From assembly GCF_035222375.1 (NCBI RefSeq), contig NW_026946366.1, positions 1,240,001-1,304,000 of the forward strand: 64,000 bases of DNA. Direction: 5' to 3'. The position numbers and the translations under genes were made by a program. Shown piece by piece: positions 10,278 to 20,728 of the stretch (the first letter of the stretch is position 1; each line of letters opens with the position of its first letter). The stretch is from Podospora pseudocomata (taxonomy: Eukaryota > Ascomycota > Sordariomycetes > Sordariales > Podosporaceae). The notes under the pieces are model-generated. The model worked only from the letters and a program-made list of their open reading frames with translations. It ran no database searches and had not been told where the DNA came from.

Positions 10278-10855
10278 GCTGACTGCAAAGTGGAGAGCAG
10301 ATAAATGGAGGATGTTGGGCTGTGCGATGTGGCCAGGGGTGTGATGGTGGTAGGGCGTGAGTAAGGTAGTGGGTGGTAAGAGTTCCATGACGAATGTTGG
10401 GCTCTTCCTGCAGTTTATAGGTATCCAGGAAGGAACAGGACGCTTCTCACATGCCACATCTGGGCCACGCCTTGAGACACTTTGCTGGTCCACTAAACTG
10501 CCGCAGAGGTGCTTTTCATGATCGTAGCTGAAGTATCCTGACACAGGTTCCAGAACGTCGTCGAACCACTCTTCAAGTGATACAGCTTGACGAAGGCGGG
10601 GCTCGGGGGCTGGTGGATAGAGACGATCAGTTCAGAGATCCATTGAAACAGAATCATGATAAGTTGAAGGGCAGTTTGGCTATATATCTGATATTATGAC
10701 GCACAAAGTAACGCCTTATTGTTTTAGGTATGGACAGACTTGAAACATTTTCATGATCATGGGAAGCCTACTATCGGAGGACTGGACGTCGAGAATAGCG
10801 GCAAGGCGATCGTGTTGCCACCCAGTTGCCCAACGCAGCCAGCTGCATCCCTTGG
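10278..10855. other. Upstream region of the 9.6-10.3 kb gene, possibly with a 5' exon
   Basis: On the minus strand 10,278-10,630 stays partly open and could hold a 5' exon or leader of the preceding gene. A TATA-like ATATATA lies near 10,681. No independent gene is supported. Confidence 0.35.
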
Positions 10856-11836
10856 TCACCAGTCCACAAAATATCCGATGCCGTCCCCAATCGTACTCGA
10901 GGCCACCCCTGCGTGATCCTGACCTACGTACTCCTTGAGGGTCACATCCCTCACCCTTCGGCTGGCCTGGATGCGGTAAAACAACTCCTGCGTCACCTCT
11001 GTCTGCTTGAACGACTGCCAGAGGGTCTTCCTCTCCTGGAATGCTTCCTCCGTCTCAGTGCGCCGCCGTGGGGGGAACTGTTCGGCCGACCCATAGGTGA
11101 TAAACACAGCTGGCTTCTTTTCTATGGCCTCGGTTTCGTTCGCGCATGGCAACAGCACCGGTTGTTGGACACATCCTGTTCCCCAGCGCCGTGTAACTTC
11201 GTCGAGCAACGATCCATTGTTCCAGATCATCGTCGGCGTCGCAGCAATGTACGTGTCGAACAAGCCCGGGTAGGCAATCAGCGCATACACGACAAATATG
11301 CCGCCAAAGGAGTGACCGTAGAGAGCGTCGCGTGTAAATGTGACAGATGGGAAGATGGTGTGCTGCACCCACGGGCGGAGGGTCCCGTTGATGAAGGCGA
11401 TGAAATCGTCAGCACCCGACAACGGCGGATCGCTCGCGGGGTCGTCAGGTAGTGGCGGACGCAGGTCGACAAAACGCCGGGTGAGATCGTAGACGTGGTT
11501 GCTGAGCGGGTAACCAATGGTCACGACGATGCTGTCTGGCTGGGCTGAATCGACTCCTTTGCGCCGCTTGAAGTTCTCAGCTGCGGTGAGGCCATGGGCA
11601 TTCCCGTCGGTGACGTACATGGTGAGAGCAGTCTTGTTGGTGACATCCCGCGACTGCCATTCGAAAGGCCAGGACACGCCAATCTGATAGGTTAGGTTCT
11701 TGGATTCGTTGGTGGCATTCCAAACAGCATAGTTGGGAAGGAAGGTGGCGGGGAATGGCGGGAATGCCGTGAAGGACCAGCCGCTCAGAGAAACCATTTT
11801 TCTAGCAAGTACTGCAAGACTGAGAGATCTCAGCAT
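10856..11836 (-). CDS. Putative siderophore esterase (esterase D / IroE-like alpha/beta hydrolase)
   Basis: Intronless frame of 326 residues from ATG 11836; a second ATG (residue 14) is an equally possible start. The fold is that of the putative-esterase family (PF00756): substrate-side segment YQIGVSWPFEW, a nucleophile elbow GHSFGG at residues 174-179 (Ser176), and a C-terminal catalytic His in VGQDHAGV (His308). In Aspergillus, relatives such as EstB hydrolyse ester bonds of triacetylfusarinine-type siderophores to release iron inside the cell; that role here is inference from family resemblance. No clear signal peptide is seen in the N-terminus. No siderophore synthetase or transporter gene lies nearby in the window, so genomic context neither supports nor contradicts the iron role. 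Confidence 0.75.
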   Translation of the reverse strand: MLRSLSLAVLARKMVSLSGWSFTAFPPFPATFLPNYAVWNATNESKNLTYQIGVSWPFEWQSRDVTNKTALTMYVTDGNAHGLTAAENFKRRKGVDSAQPDSIVVTIGYPLSNHVYDLTRRFVDLRPPLPDDPASDPPLSGADDFIAFINGTLRPWVQHTIFPSVTFTRDALYGHSFGGIFVVYALIAYPGLFDTYIAATPTMIWNNGSLLDEVTRRWGTGCVQQPVLLPCANETEAIEKKPAVFITYGSAEQFPPRRRTETEEAFQERKTLWQSFKQTEVTQELFYRIQASRRVRDVTLKEYVGQDHAGVASSTIGDGIGYFVDW

Positions 11837-12414
11837 CCTGATTTTGTTTTAAGCAGCGGGCCACGGGACCTTTTGACCCGACAGTGTTCGTGCCTGCCGG
11901 GGCATTGCGGTCCCTTCACCAATCATGCCCTCGAGGTTCTGGCGAATGGAATTGCTGGTTGTTTGAAGGATTAGTGACTTTCAGCTGAGGTGTGCATATC
12001 AATATGCCACTTATGCACGTGCACTGCATTGTGTTCTGCATAATCACATATAGTTCGAACCAGGATATAATGACGCCTATAACAGCGCATTGCTCCCATG
12101 TTCATCACAGTCTTTTGCAGACTACCTATGTAAGGGAATAAACACATTCGTGTATTGCCCTGTGTTGCTTGGCAACCTGCAAGCCACCGGCTCAACATAG
12201 CTCAGGTAGGTATCTATTCTGCCTGCAGACAGTTACACAAGCCTGATCAGAGATTGGGCCTGTAAGATGCGACCTGCAGCTCACCAATTTACCAAATCCG
12301 TCCCACTTGTAACCATTTAGCCCTTCCTGAGACCAATTTGCAACCGCTCACATCCTTTATCTGTAAACCTTGATGTTTTTGGGTACCTGATCGGAGTCAT
12401 CATGAACTTCACCG
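11837..12414. other. Intergenic, no gene recognised
   Basis: Upstream of the esterase gene on the minus strand and of the decayed membrane-protein gene on the plus strand. No motif or coding segment is supported. Confidence 0.5.
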
Positions 12415-14820
12415 CACCTGCGGACGATTGCCGGCAATGAGTTCTCAAACAACCTCTTCAGTGATCTCGCACCCCTGCTCACCCTTTTTGGCGAGCAGGT
12501 CACAAAACAGTTCCTCAGCCTGAGTTTGGGGTGGGCTGATAATTTCCTTCTTGTCGGAACACTGCTAGTGATTGTAGGTATTTTGTGATGCGGGCATGTC
12601 ATAAAAGGTATTACCACGGAAAACAGTTTCGAGCCTGCCCACAACTCAGATCTTCAGCCATTGGTCCTGCAAAGATCTGCCACAGTGGCTGACAACACTT
12701 TTCTTCATATGCTATTTCTTTCCTTCTGGGATTCGGACATCTACTCTGCCAAGGTGATCCGAAGGAGAGCCACTTCAGATATGTAGGAACTGGCACTTGT
12801 TGATTCCTTCTTCAAGGTAATAACTGACTATGACTCCGGCATAGTGTACTTGCAGCTGCCTCAACTTAGCAGCACTAGCTGGGTTTGTCATTCAGTTTGT
12901 CGGCCTTCGCGCACTTCACTGGTCGGCCACTATCCTTCACCTTGGAATAACTTTAGTCATGACAGGAGTGCGTGCTTGGGCTCGACGAGGCCTTGCTTTT
13001 GATCCAACCGCCACAACGATATTGGACGGCCACGAAAAGGCTTGGCGTGCTCTTCATCTTTGGGCAAAAAAGACCACGGGCGCTACCCAAAGTTCCACGG
13101 CAGCATCGTATGTACGGACGTTCTTTGGAATTGAAGTCAGACTGACTGAAGTACAGAGGCGAAGAAGTGGATATCACTCCGGCGGTTCAGGAGCAAGGTC
13201 CAGTTAAAGATGGACGGGATGAGGTTAGTAAGGTGACCAAACTATTTCACAACGTGTACCGCTCTTTCATATCACCCAGTGCCCGGCCAGACCTCCCAGA
13301 AGGCGAACAGACATTGCCTCAGTATGTTCCTCATTTGTTTTACCAAAATTGGAGCGTTTCAAAAGCAACTCAGGATGAAGTCTTTTGGGAGCCTTACACA
13401 GGGCTCAACGGAACCTTTCTTGAGCTGGTCAGGGTAATGATGTATCAGTATAGTGATCGGGGAGTCCCTCGACTTCAGCCAGGTTTCGGATCCAGTACCC
13501 GTCTATCCTGCCTCAACAACTTTATACGACCCAACATCTTTTTGGCCCAGTGCACCACAAAGGCCTTCCCCGCGTCTGGGTTCACGGAAGAAATTGAGAG
13601 TGAGCCGACCGGAAATGAGGCAATGAGCGGATATGCAACGATTTCGAACCTGATGCCGACCGCTAACGATATTGTCCCTCGGGCTACCACTTTCACTAAC
13701 TTGGCGGAGCGTATTCTGGGGTACCTTGCAACCTCCAACCACGTGCGATGGAAGGGGTTCGGTACCTCTTTCACCTGGAGTTGAACTGTATGCGTCGGTA
13801 AACTATCGCTTTACCGGCAAGCCAGAAACACTTCGCGGGTTGTTAGTTTCAGACTAGAGGCCGAGGTCGACAACACGCTCGGCTATGCAACCACGGCTCA
13901 TCCAGACAAATGGAGTTTTCAACAGCCCAATCTTGTTCAGGGTTTCATTGCAATATGGCTTTTCACGTTGGCTCGCAGAAGAGCGGCGATACGAGATGTC
14001 ATCTCTAACCCGTGGGTCAAAGAACTAATGTTCCGTCATGAATACATTGGGCCTCTTCGCGAGGCCATAGGGCCGGAGTCAGAGCTTCGGTACTTGAGAA
14101 TCATTGGTACACCCGGTACACAGACAGATGCTGTGGAAAGATGGATAGGCGTTACCACCACTGGGATTAAAACCCCCAACAGCGGATCAATAACCCAGCA
14201 TGGTCCTTGTTCACCCATATTCGGGCTATATCTATCTTCGGTCTCGTATGCTTACCAATCCTTCCACCGCGTTGGCCTAGCTATAGTGACTGACCTTATT
14301 CTTACAGAAGCTGCAGAACAGAGGGACCTCAGCCCCAGGCTGGTGAAGATGATAAAATACACCGTGATTGGACTACCGATGAGATTGGACGACACCTTGA
14401 ACCAGAAGACGATGATATCGTCTTCGAACATCGCGCCGTATTGATGTCTCCATGCGATGCGTGCAAGAATTAGTTTCACTATTCGTACTGGCCATTGCTT
14501 CAAATATTACGGTGGTCGGCGGGACGACAAGGTTCGATCAAGAAGCCGCGGATATGGAGTTGGAAATGCGACGGCCGCAGCGATCTTGGACAAACACTGT
14601 GTTCACCGCTATTGCCAATAAAATTGTCGATGCCGGAATTGCACGAGATCTCACGGAAGCGTTTGTTCTTGCCATTCCGGCTTTTGCTTACCATAACCTG
14701 CTACCGCGGGAGGAAGGGGTTGATGTCAGCTTTGACTCGAATACTGGCATTGATGGAGGTACTGGTTCCCCAGGACATCCCAACGCGGGCACCTCGTCAT
14801 CTGTGGTTGCGCCTGCTTGA
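12415..14820 (+). pseudogene. Decayed multi-pass membrane protein gene (large uncharacterised fungal family)
   Basis: Successive plus-strand segments read like one family member. An N-terminal part (IAGNEFSNNLFSDLAPLLT then a membrane segment with GWADN) is followed by CGHVIKGITTENSF, a helix ending FVIQFVGLRALHWSATILH, and LGITLVMTGVRAWARRGL. The long middle region contains LNNFIRPNIFLAQC and the C-terminus ends with a conserved-looking block (NTVFTAIANKIVDAGIARD then AIPAFAYHNLLP). Two clean introns remain: 12783-12855 (phase 2) and 13108-13156 (donor GTATGT, branch CTGAC). Decay is visible as an in-frame TGA at 12586-12588, an apparent internal deletion between the first and last membrane segments, and frame changes near 13,785-13,860 and between 14,350 and 14,460. 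The recognition rests on memory of similar fungal hypothetical proteins, not on a search; an intact gene with unusual splicing is less likely. Confidence 0.6.
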
Positions 14821-15338
14821 GAATCGGGAAGCTAGAGGTGTTTTGGTTCCTGTTTGGTTCTACCGCGCGTCAATGATTGAGGATTACGGTGTAAACTTTC
14901 TGACGACATCAATGTCGGTGTCTCTTCATAGGGACGAGACACAATTCTTTTAAATGGAGATCCCATGTCAGAAGTACCTTACCCTTGACTTGTGACCGAC
15001 GAACTCCAAGCCTCGATGTTGTGGTGTCACATATGCCTGCTTCATGCAGCAGAAATGAGAAGACGGTGAGTCAATGACAAGAATTATCTCCCGATGTGGC
15101 CAATCCAGTCCATTCTAATGCTGCACACGAAGCGGGCTTATGCAGGTTGGACGCCGCGATATTGGCCAACTGCGGCTCTGAGAGGGGCAAGACCAGGCAG
15201 AACGAGCTCAGGTTACTCCATTGCGTGAATTCTGACCGCACATTAAGTTGGTAGCTACCCCTCACTTTTGACTTGTAAAAGCACCTGATTCCACCTGGGT
15301 TCGGTCATCCAGAAACACAAGCCCAGGAAACCATCACG
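14821..15338. other. Intergenic, promoter side of the AAA gene
   Basis: No gene is supported. A few codon-like stretches after 14,821 may be out-of-frame remains of the pseudogene. Confidence 0.45.
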
Positions 15339-17847
15339 ATGGCCAGGTGTGCACCTTCTCGTGGCCAATCGAAGGCTGACGACTCGAACAGAGTCCAAGT
15401 CTTCCATTACGAGCCCGACACTTCTGATTCCTATTCGGATTCCTCCGACTACGTTGAACAAAATGCTCGTTCCCCCTCCTTTCTGTCTCGCGTGTTCAAA
15501 CCGAAGAAGAAGTGGCAAGATGCCGCAGTTCAGGTTTACAAGCGTCACCAGGGCGACAACCTCTACATCCACAAAGTCCGTCTGCAAAGCCCACAGCTTA
15601 AGAAAGCCTTGAAAGGCCTTCTTGAGCGATATGGGTTGGTATACCGTGATGACAGTGTCATGGTTGAATCCCTCGCCCCGCATCGCGCCCTCTTCTTTGT
15701 GCGCCATCACGTTGCCGAGCTTGCAAAGATGTCCAAAGACGACGAGACCCGCGCCCATTGCTCTTTGCTTAGCGGCATCATCCAGGAAATCTTCAAGGAC
15801 AAGTTCGAAGAGATTGAGACTCTCAACAAGAAGGAGAAGATCACTTTCGAACTCTTGTGGACTCTCTACCCAGAAGGGAGCATCTTCGGCACCCAACTTG
15901 CCGATGAAGTCCCCCGTGCCTATAAGGTCAACAAGATCACTCTTACCAAGGAGAAGGTAGAGATCAAATGCGAGACAATCATGTTCAGCGGTTACTTTTT
16001 CCGACGATACTTTTGGAACGTCGGTATCGAGAGGTTCGATGGCGAGATTGACCGACTTCAGATACCAATCATACCGTATATCGACCTGGAATGCAATAGG
16101 GGGTTGCGTGATAGGCTGATTCAGCGTGGAAAGAAGGCATTGGACTTCCAGGTCCCAAGGTACATGGAGTATGACCCGGAGGCTTGCCGTGACGATGCGG
16201 TGGCTAGCCCGTGGGTTTGGAAAGGATCAGACCACAAACTGGTACGTCAATTGTTATGCTGGCACAACTCTTCTCTTATGCTAATTATGCTTTTACAATG
16301 CAGGAGAAGGAGAAGGTTGTTGTTGACTTTTTCCTGGTGCGGAAGCGGGTCCCCTACCGCTTCGCCAATGAACTTCTTCCTGGGTACAATACCGGGACTC
16401 GCATGGGAGCCAAAAAGTTCCGCAGAGCAACACCTGAAGAGATGGACCACAGCAGACGCGTGGTGATGAAGTCTGCTGACAACCTCCTGATTATGTCTCC
16501 TTATGTTTCAGGCTTTTCTCTTTCCAAGAGAACCTATGGTACGTTGAACCAGCTCCTAAGCAATCACCGCCATGACGTTTCTAACATCCCTAGCTGACTT
16601 CGAGCTCGATGCGCTCAAGCCAATTAAACGCGACTGGAATGCGATGGAGAAGGTTATTTTCGACGATACCAAGAAGGCCATTCTCAAAACTCTGGTTGAG
16701 AACCAGAAGCTGACGGCCCAGAATCAGGATGGTCGTAAGCCACAATCACCTCATAAGTCCTTGATTTGCGGCTAACACGAGGGGAAAAATGAAGGCAACC
16801 GGGCCCTCGTAATCTCGATTACCGGACCAAGCGGGACAGGCAAGACTCTGCTGGCTGAATCTGGTATGCACCCCCAGTGCTGAGTTCTCCTCAATCGATC
16901 TAACCAGACCTCCGGGGCTAGTGGCGGCGTTTACTGGGCAGCCACTCTTGAAAGACTGGGACATTGTGAGAGATACATTTGAGGAGGCAAGAGATTGGGA
17001 TGGCTGTATCTTAGTTGAGAAGCCATCATTGGGCCCTTTGCCAGCTCAGCTTGATGCAAATGGTAAGCAGCCTTCGTCTCTCATCGCATTACCCAACTCG
17101 CTTCTCATGGAAAATTGAAAAACTGATGGATTTAACCGGAACTTCAAGCCTTCGTCAAAGAGCTCGAAAATTTTAATGGTAAGTTTACCCAGCACCCCAG
17201 GCTTGGAAGCTCGTCAGATCTAACATGACGATTTCAATTTTGTAGGTATTGTCATTGCAACATCGCCAGACAGGCCATTTGTGTCCCCCGCCATAGCCTC
17301 CCGTGCGCAGCTTCATATCAACCTTCGCTATCCCAGTTTCTTCGAGCGAAAGCGTCTCTGGGAACTCTTCAATGACCAGCTCCCTAACGACGTTGGGAAA
17401 CTGACCTCAAGTGAACTTGAGCTGTTGGCAGCTCATCCAACGAACGGTTATGCCATCAAGAACCTCCTTGATGTCTCCGCGGCATGGTACAGGTCGCTAC
17501 ATCGACCCATCAGCCTTGATATGATTGTCAAGCTCAGGGAAGATACTGCTACTCCAGGTGGCGGTGGGCCGCCTCCACCGCCGCCACCTCCCCCCGGCTG
17601 TGCCCGGCCATTTAGACCCCCGGCTGTGCCTTCAGGAATGGGGGGAAGAGTTCGTGGTCCCCCGCTTGGACCAATCGGGACTGTCGTTTACGCATCCCCG
17701 TCCAGAGAGTCAAAGAAGAAGGTTCGCAGATGCATACTTGTCTCTGATGATGACAATGACAACGAGTCGGAACAGAGCATCAGCACTCTCAGCTCCGATG
17801 ATGACGACAAGGGTCTAGAATCTGACTCGGATACTTCGCGCGATTGA
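15339..17847 (+). CDS. DUF7025-type AAA protein with degenerate Walker B
   Basis: Seven exons give 706 residues: 15339-16241, 16304-16538, 16594-16734, 16795-16863, 16922-17062, 17149-17178 and 17246-17847; all introns are GT-AG and preserve frame. Residues 1-400 match the N-terminal domain typical of this fungal AAA family (FELLWTLYPEGS, FSGYFFRRYFW, VPRYMEYD). The AAA core has an intact Walker A (TGPSGTGKT), but the segment where LLIDEAD is expected reads CILVEKPSL, so the Mg-binding Asp and catalytic Glu are absent, and the stretch between Walker A and B is shorter than usual. The later part (VIATSPDRP, then AIASRAQLHINLRYP) still follows sensor 1 and arginine-finger order. The C-terminus adds a run of nine prolines and an acidic Ser/Asp tail. 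The protein may bind but not hydrolyse ATP. The normal role of the family is not established. Confidence 0.8.
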
Positions 17848-18609
17848 GCTGGGAAATACCAGCGCAGGTTTTGGGATTTTCTTGTCACGAATGAATGAAC
17901 GGTCGGCTTGTGTGACAAGGGGAGTATCTCGGCTTGGAACAGGTAGTTCAACTCAGTATAATAATCTGTTATGGCCTCAAGGTCCTTGCCCCTTGCCATT
18001 TGGGTAGGAAAGGCAAGGCCTACTTATAGTCCTCCGGATCCCCAGGACCGTTCTGAGCTCCCTGGTCCTCGAACCTGTCTTATCTGTCTGCCTTGGCCGG
18101 GCACCTCCTTCGGCGTCCTGGCCACTGATTCCACCAGTAATAGGTACATATGATTCCTGTCCTGCAGTCTTCTTGCAGCTCGTATGGGTCCTCAGTCCCT
18201 CCTGCCCAACCAACCCGTATCGGCACCCTGGTTCTGCCTTCGTGGTGGTCGCCGTGATGCCTCCGCTGAGCCCCGGTGGGCTCAGTTGGTTGCCGGCCCC
18301 AGATATTCTGATCCTGGGCATATCGTTGGGCTATTGTTGGTTGGAGTGTGTACTGTCTAGGGGCACTGAGTCGTGGGCCCGTGTGACAGCTTGGTTTCTG
18401 CTGCGCTACACGAGGGTGGGTAACTTTACCCGAACTATTTTCGCAGCTTTCATATTCATATTTCTATTTATGATGTAACGAAACACTCTCAGTAAGCTAG
18501 GTCAGTTCAAGGAGTATGTGAAGTTGGCTGTTCTATCGCAGTGAAGTAAATCATCTTGATGGATTAAGAAGTGGTCTGGCGATGTTCTGAAACCTGTGTC
18601 AAGAGAAAG
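17848..18609. other. Intergenic, possible solo-LTR-like stretch
   Basis: No gene. The segment from about 17,968 (TGTTATGG) to 18,486 (GTAACGAAACA) begins TG, ends CA and contains a TATA-like CTTATAG, as a solo LTR would, but no flanking duplication was found. Treat as unassigned. Confidence 0.25.
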
Positions 18610-18611
18610 TA

Positions 18612-20140
18612 ACGTATTTTATAAGCGAGTCGTGGGTACAAGCGAGTCGTGGGTACAAGCGAGCCGTGGGTTCCTTGGCGCGACGCATCCTCTCTCTCCT
18701 AAACATCATTTTTTTCCACAACCCAACATGTCTCCCCCTTCAAAGGAAGCCAGAGTAATCTTGGCCTTTGAAGCTCTTCAAAACAACGAAGAATTGAAGC
18801 TTCAAGCCATAGCTAAGCTCTATAGCGTACCACCTTCAACACTCCGTGACCGACGCGCTGGCAAGCCTGCAAGGACGCGATACTACGCCCAAATCGCGCC
18901 GTCTCACAGATTCCGAAGAGAAGACTATTATTTAATATATCATTGAGCTAAATGCGCGAGCTTTTCCACCAAGATTGCGTGGTGTGGAAGATATGGCTAA
19001 CCACCTTGCCAACTGGTATAACGTACATTATAAGCGAGTGACCCATATAAGCGAGTGACCCACTTCCTTCGTGACATGACACCTTCGCACTCAACAACAA
19101 TTTCCTCAACCATCCAAGATGCCTTCTAATTCAAATGAAGCCCACATAATTTTAGCCCTCCAAGCGCTTCAAACGACAAGAAGCTAAGCGAACGAGCCGC
19201 AGCTAATATCTATGGAGTAGATCGTAAGACTCTAGGGCTTCGGCGCTGCCAGCAGAACAATATTATTACACTCTACATGCCTCCACACTCCTCCCACCTC
19301 CTTCAGCCACTCGATGTTGGCTGCTTTGGGCCGCTAAAACAGGCGTACGGTCGCCAGATCGAGGACTTGATGCGCATGCATATCAACCACATAAGCAAGC
19401 TCGGGTTCCTCTGTGCCTTCCGCGAGGCCTTCTTCGCCTCTATAACAGAGAAGAATATACAGGGTGGCTTTGCGGGTGCTGGCCTTGTACCTTATGATCC
19501 AGAAAGAGTGCTTTCTAAGCTGGATGTAAAGCTTCGTAGGCCAACACCCCCGACCTCACGGCCCAGCACTGCACAACCTTGGGTCTCCCAGACACCACAC
19601 AACCCTCGAGAAGCCAATTCACAGTCAACGCTTATTAAGACTCGCATTACCAACCATCAAAATAGCTCCTCGACTTCAATGTTGGCTGCGGTAGACCAGC
19701 TTACTAAGGGTACAACGGCTATGATGCACCAGGTGGCTCTCCTTCGTGCAGAGGTCTCGTCGCTCCGTAAGGCCAATGAGGCACTAAGCAAACGCCGGAG
19801 AGCTAAAAAAAACGCGTACGTCTCGGAGGATCACTTACTGTGCAGGATGCACACGATCTACTGGATAACAAGGCCGTGGGTGGAGAGGGAGTGCAAGAAA
19901 CGCAGCCGGATGGTAGTGGTGCAGGGGGGTCTCATACGAAGGTTCGGTGCTGTGGTGGGTGCGGCAAGCCTGGCCATAACGCGCGCACTTGCCAGGAGGC
20001 TGGAGAATCATCTGATACATCTATTGCAGAGGAAATTGCAGTTAGTTACTAGTGTTGTATGTACTAATTAAGGATAGTTGTTGGTAGGTAGTGGAGAACC
20101 CACGGCTCGCTTGTACCCACGACTCGCTTATAATGTACGT
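18612..20140 (+). mobile_element. Fot1/pogo-type DNA transposon, chimeric and core-deleted
   Basis: Flanked by TA at 18610-18611 and 20141-20142. Terminal inverted repeats begin ACGTA(C/T) and contain iterated AAGCGAG words; the left end has three copies, the right end two. An N-terminal transposase piece starts at ATG 18728 (MSPPSKEARVILAFEALQ...) with a psq-type helix-turn-helix (IAKLYSVPPSTLRDRR). A second transposon end is embedded at 19021 (after TA 19019-19020), with its own N-terminal piece from about 19,120 that is broken. The C-terminal transposase part (19,277-20,071) has PPHSSHLLQPLDVGCFGPLK, the last block of the DDE superfamily, then GLVPYDPERVLSKLD, a short coiled coil and a CCHC knuckle (CGGCGKPGHNARTC) that reads in a shifted frame. 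Most of the catalytic core is missing, so it cannot move by itself. Confidence 0.8.
19021..19260 (+). mobile_element. 5' end of a second Fot1/pogo copy inside the first
   Basis: Begins ACGTACATTATAAGCGAG right after a TA target, followed by the word TGACCC in a direct repeat (ATAAGCGAGTGACCC twice). Then comes a start-like MPSNSNEAHIILALQALQ, broken soon after. No matching 3' terminus of the same word type is found downstream, so the body of this copy appears deleted together with the host copy's core. Confidence 0.65.
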
Positions 20141-20142
20141 TA

Positions 20143-20728
20143 TCCTTGATGCGTAATGTCTGTTGGTAATACTTATTTATCTTCTTCGCTAGGCTTGTCT
20201 ACTACAGCGAGAAAGCCGCGTCAAAGTCTTGGAAACATTAAGGAACAGGTTTCGAAAACTTTGTAAGACTGGTTAAAGCTAGGCACTACGACGAGGAGAG
20301 TATCGAAATAGTTACCATACTATTGAGGTTGTCCTGTGACGTCGTGGGGCGCATTTTACACAGGGGTGCATCCGAAGCATCAGCCCGCGACGCCGCTTGT
20401 AGCTATTGTTAAACGGAGCGAGAACGCCATCCGAGCGGACTAACGTAAATATAATCTAGAAGACTATAGAAGAGATGAAAGCATTATATCTTGGCACCGT
20501 GCCCCGGACCCCTCTTGTATCACGAATGATAACAAATGTATAAAGGACTTGGAATGTGGAGAGAAGTTCATCATTTTATCGATTTGACTAGTAACGATCT
20601 TCTTTGACTATTCGTAGCAGCCTACGACCGAAGTGTCCATTTAAAGCTATACTTCAAGTCGACATCAGCATTTCTCCAAAGTGTAGAAGCAAGCTGTGCG
20701 ACAAAGGATATATGAATATATACTCTTG
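20143..20728. other. Intergenic, no gene recognised
   Basis: Lies between the transposon and the 3' end of the minus-strand NACHT-ankyrin gene. No coding or repeat structure can be named. Confidence 0.5.

Noticed and set aside
10278-10544. Longer product of the 9.6 kb gene starting at 10,544
   Set aside because: The upstream start would be GTG, uncommon in fungi; ATG 10277 is a better start, although an upstream exon remains possible.
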